Shown here in pieces: positions 58,257 through 64,000 of a stretch of 64,000 bases of DNA (the first letter of the stretch is position 1; each line of letters begins with the position of its first letter). This DNA comes from Marchantia polymorpha subsp. ruderalis. Taxonomy: Eukaryota > Streptophyta > Marchantiopsida > Marchantiales > Marchantiaceae. The notes under the pieces are model-generated. The model worked only from the letters and a program-made list of their open reading frames with translations. It was not told where the DNA came from and did not search any database. A program made the translations under genes and the position numbers. The DNA is taken from contig AP031358.1 of assembly GCA_037833965.1 (NCBI GenBank), forward strand, positions 2,860,001 through 2,924,000, in the 5' to 3' direction.

Positions 58257-61040
58257 GATGTACATGGCAACTACACGGATAGGCGGATGTGTGGAGATTA
58301 CCGTCCTATCAATCGGCAGACGAAGGCCGATAAGTATGCCATGCCTACACCTGAGGAGATCTTCGATGTGGTGGGACATGCGAAGATTTTTAGTACTTTG
58401 GATCTTCGGGCGGGATACCACCAGTTGCCGATTCGAGAGGAGTACAAGGCCAAGACAGCGTTTTGGGGTGTCAACTCTCACGGCAAGGATTGTTTGTATC
58501 AGTGGCGATTCTTACCCTTTGGGTTGAAGAATGCACCTGCCGAGTTCCAGAGAGTGATGGACAGGATTCTAGCGGGGCTAGATTTCGTCAAATGTTACAT
58601 TGATGATATCTTGGTGTTTAGCGACACGGTGGAGCAACACCAGATACATTTGCAGATTGTGCTTGAGTGGTTGAGGGCTCATGGTCTGCGGTTACATCCT
58701 GGGAAGTGTAGGTTCTTCCAGGAGAAGGTGGAGTACTTGGGTCATGTGATCTACCCAGGTGGTTTGGGAGTTCAGCAGGCAAAGGTGGAGGCTATTGCAT
58801 GCATTCCTTGTCCAGCGGATGTGAGTAGAGTTCGTGCATTCATGGGTTTGGCGAACTATTACCGGAGATATGTGAAGGGATTCAGTGCTATAGCGAAGCC
58901 TTTGAACCAGTTGCTGAAGTCGGATCAGGAGTGGCAATGGGGAGATGAGCAGGAGAGAGCTTTTGTTGAGCTCAAGGCCAGGTTGGTGGCCGCTCCCATC
59001 TTGAGGAGACCTATCAGAGGTCGACCATACCAGTTGCACACTGATTGGAGTATGTTGGGACTTGGAGCGGTGTTGACGCAGTGTGATGATGAGGGCAAGG
59101 AGTTTGTGATTGCGTACGCTAGTCGTTCGAACAATGCAGAAGAGTCGCGGTATAGTTCGTACGAGGGAGAGTGTTTGGCAGCGGTGTGGGCTGTGGCACA
59201 CTTCAGGTGTTACTTGTTTGGTACGCAGTTTACTCTTGTTACCGATCATCAACCGCTCAAGTGGTTGATGGAGTCTGACAAGCTCACAGGGAAGCTTGCA
59301 CGGTGGGCTCTCATCTTACAGGAGTACAACTTTCAGGTGGTGCATAGGCCTGGAGTTGCGAACCTGGATGCCGACGGTTTGAGTCGGAACCCATGCACTA
59401 ACCAGGAGGATGACACTGGAGCTAGGTGGCATGGTGAGGTTGATGAGGAGATGGTGCCCGGTTGGCATGCATCGGCCTTCATGTGTTGGTTTTGTGGGGC
59501 CTCTAGCAGTGAGGACCACTTGACATCTTACTCTAGTCGGAGAGTAGATAGTCAGTCTTCGGATACTGAGGTTGAGGATGGTGGTGTGGACCAGCGTGAT
59601 GTTCACGATGATGCGTTGGTGTTGGAGTTCCTACGGACCAGTATGGTGCCAGGCACAGTGGGTGCCAAGGAGCGAGATCGTGTTCTCCAGAGGGCGAAGA
59701 GATATCGATTGGAGGGAGCACATGTTCTCCGAGTGTGGGAGGACGGTAGGGTACGGGTAGTACCGCATCCAACTCAGAGAGCACGCATTGTGAGGCATGC
59801 TCATGAGGAGTTGGGACATTTTGGAGTGAAGCGTACGTACAGCTTACTCCTAGGTCAATATTGGTGGCGTGGTATGCATACGCAGGTGCAGCAGTTGGTA
59901 TCACGTTGCATGGTTTGTGATCGAGTGAGGGCATCGTTCAATGCCCCGACACCAGAGTTACATCCCTTACCTATCATGGGATTGGGTTACTGTTGGAGTT
60001 TGAACTTTGCTGGACCACTACCTTTGACTACACGACATCATCGGTATGTGTTGGTGATGGTGGAGCATTTCTCCAAGTGGATTGAGTTGGTGGCATTACC
60101 TGACAAGGCGAGTGAGGGAGTAGCATATGCTTTCCTTGACAGGGTGCTTAGTCACTTTGGTGCACCAGCTGAGGTGTTGACCGATCAGGGGACAGAGTTT
60201 CAGGTCTTGTGTGACAAGACGCTGATTGATCACCGGACTACTTCCCGAGATCATCCAGAGGCGGATGGTTTGGCTGAGCGGATGGTACAGACGGTGAAGA
60301 GAGCGTTGCGCAAGTATGGCCTACAGAAGGGGCATCTTGGGAACTGGGATATTCAGTTACCATGGTTGGCCATGGGATATCGATTCAGTCGTCAAGCATC
60401 CTTGGCTTCGTTTTCACCATATTTTCTATTGTACGGCCGAGATCCAGATTTGCCAGCAGCGATTCGTCGTGAGTCTAGCGAGGTGGTGAACCTTGATGAT
60501 CCAGATATGTGGGTGAGAGTGTGTTCTCAACGTGCAGTGCTCTTTCGGAGAGTTATGCCTGCAGCGTTTGAGAACCTTGCGATTGCTCAGCACCGAGATA
60601 CGTTGCGGTATGCAACTATTCGAGGAGGAGGTTATCGACCATCGATTCGTAGGTTCCGCGTGGGAGACTACGTCTATCTACAGCAGACTGCACCGACTAC
60701 GTTGGATGTGACGGCAGGACGCACTATCCTGCGAGTGCGAGAGGTGTTATCTTCTGGAGTTCTCATGTTGGAGGGTCGTGACGGTGTCGTTTGGAAGGAT
60801 CATGTGCGCAACTGTGCGCCATGCCACCTCCCAAACGTGGATGGTACTATGGATCCAAGCTTGGCGATTGTACGTGCCGTCTTGAGGTGCATGTTATGTG
60901 GGTCAACTGATCAGGCGGCCCATATGTTGGTGTGTGATAGGTGTTCTAGGGGATGGCACATGTCGTGCTTGACTCCACCTATCGATGTTGTTCCTATTGG
61001 ACGGTGGGTTTGTCCTCGATGTACTTCAGAGGGTAGATGA
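58257..61040 (+). pseudogene. Gypsy reverse transcriptase, RNase H, integrase and PHD finger
   Basis: The frame resumes exactly after the target duplication. RT: RMCGDYRPIN, then YIDDILVFS with the catalytic Asp pair (58596-58607), then KCRFFQEKVEYLGH. RNase H: LHTDWSMLGLGAVL, YEGECLAAVWA, TDHQPLKWL, LDADGLSR. Integrase: HEELGHFGVKRT...CMVCDRV zinc site, then the catalytic core. There, where Asp is expected in the first motif, the sequence has Asn (LNFAGPL, codon 60003-60005). The second Asp (LTDQGTEF) and the Glu (DGLAERMV) are kept. After a GPY-like module (FRVGDYVYL...GVVWKDHV) comes a PHD finger (60888-61022). The automatic ORF would begin at 57897 inside the neighbouring element; those first 120 codons do not belong. 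Confidence 0.9.
60888..61022 (+). other. PHD finger at the C-terminus of the gypsy integrase
   Basis: The eight zinc ligands occur in C4HC3 order: CMLC, then CDRC, then WH..C, then CPRC, with the aromatic residue before His and the Trp before the last Cys pair (GRWVCPRC) that mark PHD fingers. PHD fingers read the histone H3 tail. Chromoviruses carry a chromodomain at this position, so the PHD may serve the same role in choosing insertion sites. The reading is direct; the role is inferred. Confidence 0.85.
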
Positions 61041-61199
61041 CTTGATCTTCACATGTTATGAATTGCAGATAGGCGACTAACGATGGGGCGACATAGCACC
61101 CGGCCTACTGGTTCGCGCACCCACGAAGGTGCATAGCATGTAGTTGTAGATAGGGCTACCTGAAAGTCAGAGGGACCTGACCGCCAGTTAGGGGGGCGA

Positions 61200-61310
61200 G
61201 TTGTGATACCTTTGTGTGTGGACACTCTCGTTCCTTGTGTATGTATGTGTGAGTTGTGAGTAGAGCATGTCAGCGATGTATGATGTATGGCGATACTGAG
61301 TCGCACGACA
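61200..61310 (+). repeat. 111-bp block after a polypurine tract, repeated at 61603-61713
   Basis: The block follows GGGGGGCGAG (61191-61200), which looks like a polypurine tract. It begins TTGTGATACC and ends CGCACGACA. It is joined by GC to the TGTC that starts the 289-bp LTR segment. The same block forms the true 3' end of the element at 61603-61713. The joint GACA-GC-TGTC resembles an LTR-LTR junction. Confidence 0.8.
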
Positions 61311-61312
61311 GC

Positions 61313-61713
61313 TGTCATGGCTCGAGACGTTGGGTCGATTTGAGTGGAGACACGTTGAGTTCGAGTTGGAGTCGGGGAACGTTGGGAGTCGGCTAACGTT
61401 GGGCCGCGGCAGACGGGCGAGGAACGTTGGATGGAGTCGACACCTTCTAGGGATATATTCGAGGCGAGCTCGAAGAACTGTCAGTTCTTCGAGTTGAGCC
61501 TTACGCGTCGGGGTTTTTCCCCTTAGCTTCGACTTTTAGTCTACCTACGAGTAGTGAGTTTGGCTCGACTCTTTGTGTATTCGTGTTTCGACACTGATTT
61601 TAGTTGTGATACCTTTGTGTGTGGACACTCTCGTTCCTTGTGTATGTATGTGTGAGTTGTGAGTAGAGCATGTCAGCGATGTATGATGTATGGCGATACT
61701 GAGTCGCACGACA
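61313..61713 (+). repeat. 3' LTR of the gypsy element, 401 bp
   Basis: TGTC...GACA ends abut the target duplication on the right. It consists of the 290-bp segment shared with the left end and the 111-bp block. Because integration made the target duplication next to TGTC at the left and GACA at the right, these are the genuine integrated ends. Confidence 0.8.
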
Positions 61714-61718
61714 CATAT

Positions 61719-62420
61719 CCAAAAAATGATATTTTGTAGATATAGAATCCAACTTATTTCTATTCATTTTAGATATGAGAGAACAACCAATACAACCCAA
61801 AATTTTCAAACAAAAAGAATCAGCTATTTTATTTTATACCTTTATTCAAAAATTATCAAGAAATTGATTGCACTAAATATGATAGCAAATATAATATGGT
61901 ATACAAATAACAACTTTAATCCAAAATTCATATGATAAATTTGATTGATTCAACATAGTTCAAATATTTTCCAACACTATTAGATTGAGGTTTTTAGAAA
62001 TAGCATCCTATTGTGGAATATAAAAGATGGTGAGATGACGAGTAATCTTATTCTCTTTGCAGTAATTTCAAAATTTCTTAGTAGCTATATTTTCTACCAT
62101 TATTAGTACGTAAATATCTCACTTTGTGTTTGGTCTTAATTTGAACTTGTACATTCAAACTCTTAAAAGTCTTAAAATTTGAGTCTTGTGTTGGAGTAAA
62201 TAAACTCACATAAACTTTGAATAATCATCAACATATCATACATAGGAAAATATCACATAGAGTGAAGTTTTAGGAGAGATTTGCACATGTCATTATGTAC
62301 ATATTTGAGTAATTACTTGGAATTATGATTTCCAACTCCAAAGGTTTGACTATTATAGACCATTTTTGAGTCATACTCCTTTGACTCAACTCTTGAGCCA
62401 CATTGATATGTATTTATAAA
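61719..62420 (-). pseudogene. Ty1/copia remnant: integrase core
   Basis: On the - strand, pieces of a copia integrase occur in order: VHNDMC (usual VHSDVC), then a Y..MYDMLMII strand (usual FVTFIDDYS), then VRYLRTNNGRKYS (usual VLRSDNGGEY), then ISKMNRNKLDSISTKYHFLD (usual KLD.K...CIFLGY). Several stops and frameshifts show it is dead. Its last segment continues at 37540 across the gypsy insertion. The region further right to about 62560 is AT-rich and without a clear domain. Confidence 0.8.
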
Positions 62421-63049
62421 TTTATAAATAAATATAAATATTTATAAATTTCAGCATCTTGGATCTTCACGCGACAATTCTTATTTATTTTTCTCTAAGG
62501 ATTTTATCCCTGGACTTATATCTTCTTTTAGATCACACAGGTAGACCATCCTTGAACATTTTTACATTGAAAAGTTGATGAAACCAAGCCATTTAACCAA
62601 GATATTAAGGATCTCGGCGATTGCGTGGAACATGTTAACGTTCTTTTCAAGTTACCATAACTTGAACTTTTCGATCACCGCTGCGAGCGAGAGTGTCTGC
62701 GCAACAGGGGACGTCATTTTGACGTCTCGGCGTTCAACGTCTGCAACATTGATCACATCAAATGCACATCTTCGTACTCGCACAAACCCTCATCGTTGTA
62801 AAGTTTCCTCATACCGCGTGATCGCTTGTGTGACAGGAGGATGTGTCTGCACGAGAGAATATTTCATGCTCGGCAAAAAAGGTCATTACAATTTTCCTCA
62901 TCTAATCCATGGCTTTCTTCTGCCAACCTTGCGGTGACACTAACCGCTTGGCACAAGGCGCAGCGTCTACGAGGTTGCTGTCGTAGCTGGGGCTCTTGCC
63001 GCTATTATCGCTACTGATATAGCTATTGCAAATCCGGCTTTGTGCGTGC

Positions 63050-63540
63050 ACCAGAACGCAACCAGGGCTCCACACTGGTCACATCGAAACGAACAGCAAC
63101 ATTCTCCGAAGTGACTCCCATCAGCAACAAACAGTCAGGTGCGTGTTGACAGGTTTCCAACTTAGGGGTTAGACCTTCCGTCCAAAAGCCATGGCATAGT
63201 TGGTAATGGATTCCACTCCTGAATCAGTTCCTATTTCGTAAACCCCAGCTTTGATCGAAGCAGCCACATCCGCCATTGCTTGTAGACCGGAGGAACACTG
63301 TCGATTCACGGTCCTGAAGAAAATAGTCTCAGGAAACCCGACCAGGAAGCAGGCAATTTTGCACTTCATGGCTCGTTTCGATCCAGGGGCGAGGACAATT
63401 TTGACGAGAATATCTCCGACCTTGGTAGGATTGACTCCAGACCGCTCGACGAAGGCCAAGTAATGCATCACAACCGGACCCATACAAGTCCAGAGCTTCA
63501 AGCTCCGCCGATCCGTGACGAAGGCATACACGACGCCGCC
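63050..63540 (-). pseudogene. Peroxisomal 3-ketoacyl-CoA thiolase (KAT) pseudogene
   Basis: On the - strand the sequence follows plant KAT closely: VNPTKVGDI, LAPGSKRAMKCKIA, GFPETIFFRTVNRQCSSGLQ with the active-site Cys, AASIKAGVYEIG, then AMAFG. A stop follows at 63169, but the homology goes on in the next stretch with LLLMGVTSENVAVRF near 63090-63130. KAT carries out the last step of fatty-acid beta-oxidation. Upstream of 63531 the N-terminal part is lost or frameshifted. Plant KAT genes are split by many introns, yet no intron is visible here. This is therefore probably a retrocopy that decayed, not a working gene. Confidence 0.75.
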
Positions 63541-64000
63541 TCGAGTCTCCTATCCGGTCGAAAGCAGAGCTACCTTCGCAAGTTCTGTCAAATTCAACCG
63601 AACCGCGCCATCGGTGGCACCCTGTTGCAATCTGTGATACTTGGAAGAAGAGAGTGCATCGTCAAACCATCGATGCTCTTTCTGCCTACCAAGTGCCTTT
63701 CGATCTTTTTGGAATCGAGTATCAACTGTTTCTACTAAATGTAAGAGATCGTCTCCACAAAGTCAGAGCTTCGAGTTCTCTTGATGTTGCCGGTAGTGGT
63801 GCTCCTGCTGCCGTCCCCGTAGCGATGCCTGCACAACCAGTTACAGCTGATGCGGACAATGAGGCCACTGCAGACAGCGTTCAGACTGCCATGGATATCT
63901 CTGATGGACGGCCTTCCGAAAGGACTCCTCTGTTACCTCGTGAACCTTCACCAGCCCCACAAGTGCGACCATGTCATGTTGTTCGACACGTTAGAGAATC
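63519..64000 (+). CDS. Open frame running off the right edge, unknown product
   Basis: From about 63519 a + strand frame has no stop up to the window end, about 160 codons. It reads protein-like: WHPVAICDTWKKRVHRQT, then YQVPFDLFGIEYQLFLLNV, then an Ala/Pro-rich stretch with acidic residues (ADADNEATADSVQTAMDI). There is no ATG early in the frame, so the start may lie in an upstream exon or the frame may be a retroelement Gag piece. Its first bases overlap the thiolase pseudogene on the other strand. I do not recognise a domain. Confidence 0.35.

Larger units (their letters stand above)
37540..61713 (+). mobile_element. Ty3/gypsy retrotransposon with DNMT and PHD domains, carrying nested insertions
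   Basis: The whole block is one insertion into the copia remnant. It begins TGTCATGG and ends CGCACGACA. CATA precedes the T of TGTC at the left (37536-37539) and follows the end at the right (61714-61717); read as CATAT if the T is shared. The flanking copia frame joins across it. Coding order on the + strand is Gag with zinc knuckles, protease, cytosine-5 methyltransferase, RT, RNase H, integrase, PHD finger. Removing two inner insertions (43791-51630 and 52859-58251, each with one 5-bp duplication) leaves about 10.9 kb and a single long frame with three TAG codons. Integrase at the 3' end of pol is the Ty3/gypsy order. The LTR region has an odd layout, described separately. Confidence 0.9.

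Noticed and set aside
62575..62937. 120-aa + strand frame
   Set aside because: It lies between copia remains and the thiolase pseudogene, shows no domain, and partly overlaps what may be decayed thiolase sequence on the other strand.

Overview
The window reads as nuclear DNA of a land plant. It holds intron-containing genes of plant type: an F-box/kelch-like protein, adenylate kinase 6, and an ankyrin protein with a membrane PGG-like end. It also holds Ty1/copia, Ty3/gypsy, LINE and hAT remains. A seedless plant such as a bryophyte is my best guess, because of the DNMT3-like domain and the ankyrin-PGG style, but the species cannot be fixed from sequence alone. Layout: 1-2634 is a small four-exon gene of unknown function on the + strand. 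4825-6072 is an F-box gene on the - strand, convergent with the first. 6.1-9.9 kb is pyrimidine-rich and shows no convincing gene. 9.9-21.7 kb is mostly intergenic and AT-rich, with a tandem duplication, a long hairpin, microsatellites and a degenerate repeat block. 21704-23130 is AK6 (- strand, three exons). 23.7-29.2 kb holds a tandem duplication, a hAT-type MITE, a LINE remnant and a 74-bp tandem array. 29800-32040 is the ankyrin/PGG gene (- strand). 32.7-33.6 kb is a duplicated hypothetical segment. 36.5-62.4 kb is a nest of transposons, followed by a thiolase pseudogene (about 63.0-63.5 kb) and an open frame that runs off the right edge. The main discovery is the nest. A decayed Ty1/copia element on the - strand was split at a CATA(T) target site by a Ty3/gypsy element (37540-61713). 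With its own insertions removed, the gypsy polyprotein lies in one reading frame: Gag with two zinc knuckles, a DSGA protease, a complete-looking cytosine-5 DNA methyltransferase of DNMT3-like motif order, reverse transcriptase, RNase H, integrase and a C-terminal PHD finger. The element thus carried both a DNA-methylation writer and a putative histone reader. The copy is now dead: three in-frame TAG codons, an integrase Asp-to-Asn change, and two insertions, one in the methyltransferase and one in the reverse transcriptase. The insertions belong to a second unusual family. Its members have TGT...ACA ends and 5-bp target duplications. Full copies are about 5.39 kb, and a TATA box lies about 1 kb before the 3' end. 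Full copies carry one intact ORF of about 1045 codons for a charged, proline-rich, coiled-coil protein. I see two nearly identical full copies (43858-49249 and 52859-58251) and one shortened copy in the opposite orientation (43791-51630), into which the first is nested. Their architecture fits giant solo LTRs that carry a gene in U3, or a non-autonomous element moved by a retroviral-type integrase. They are filled with short hairpins, including strand-specific C(UUCG)G tetraloop motifs.
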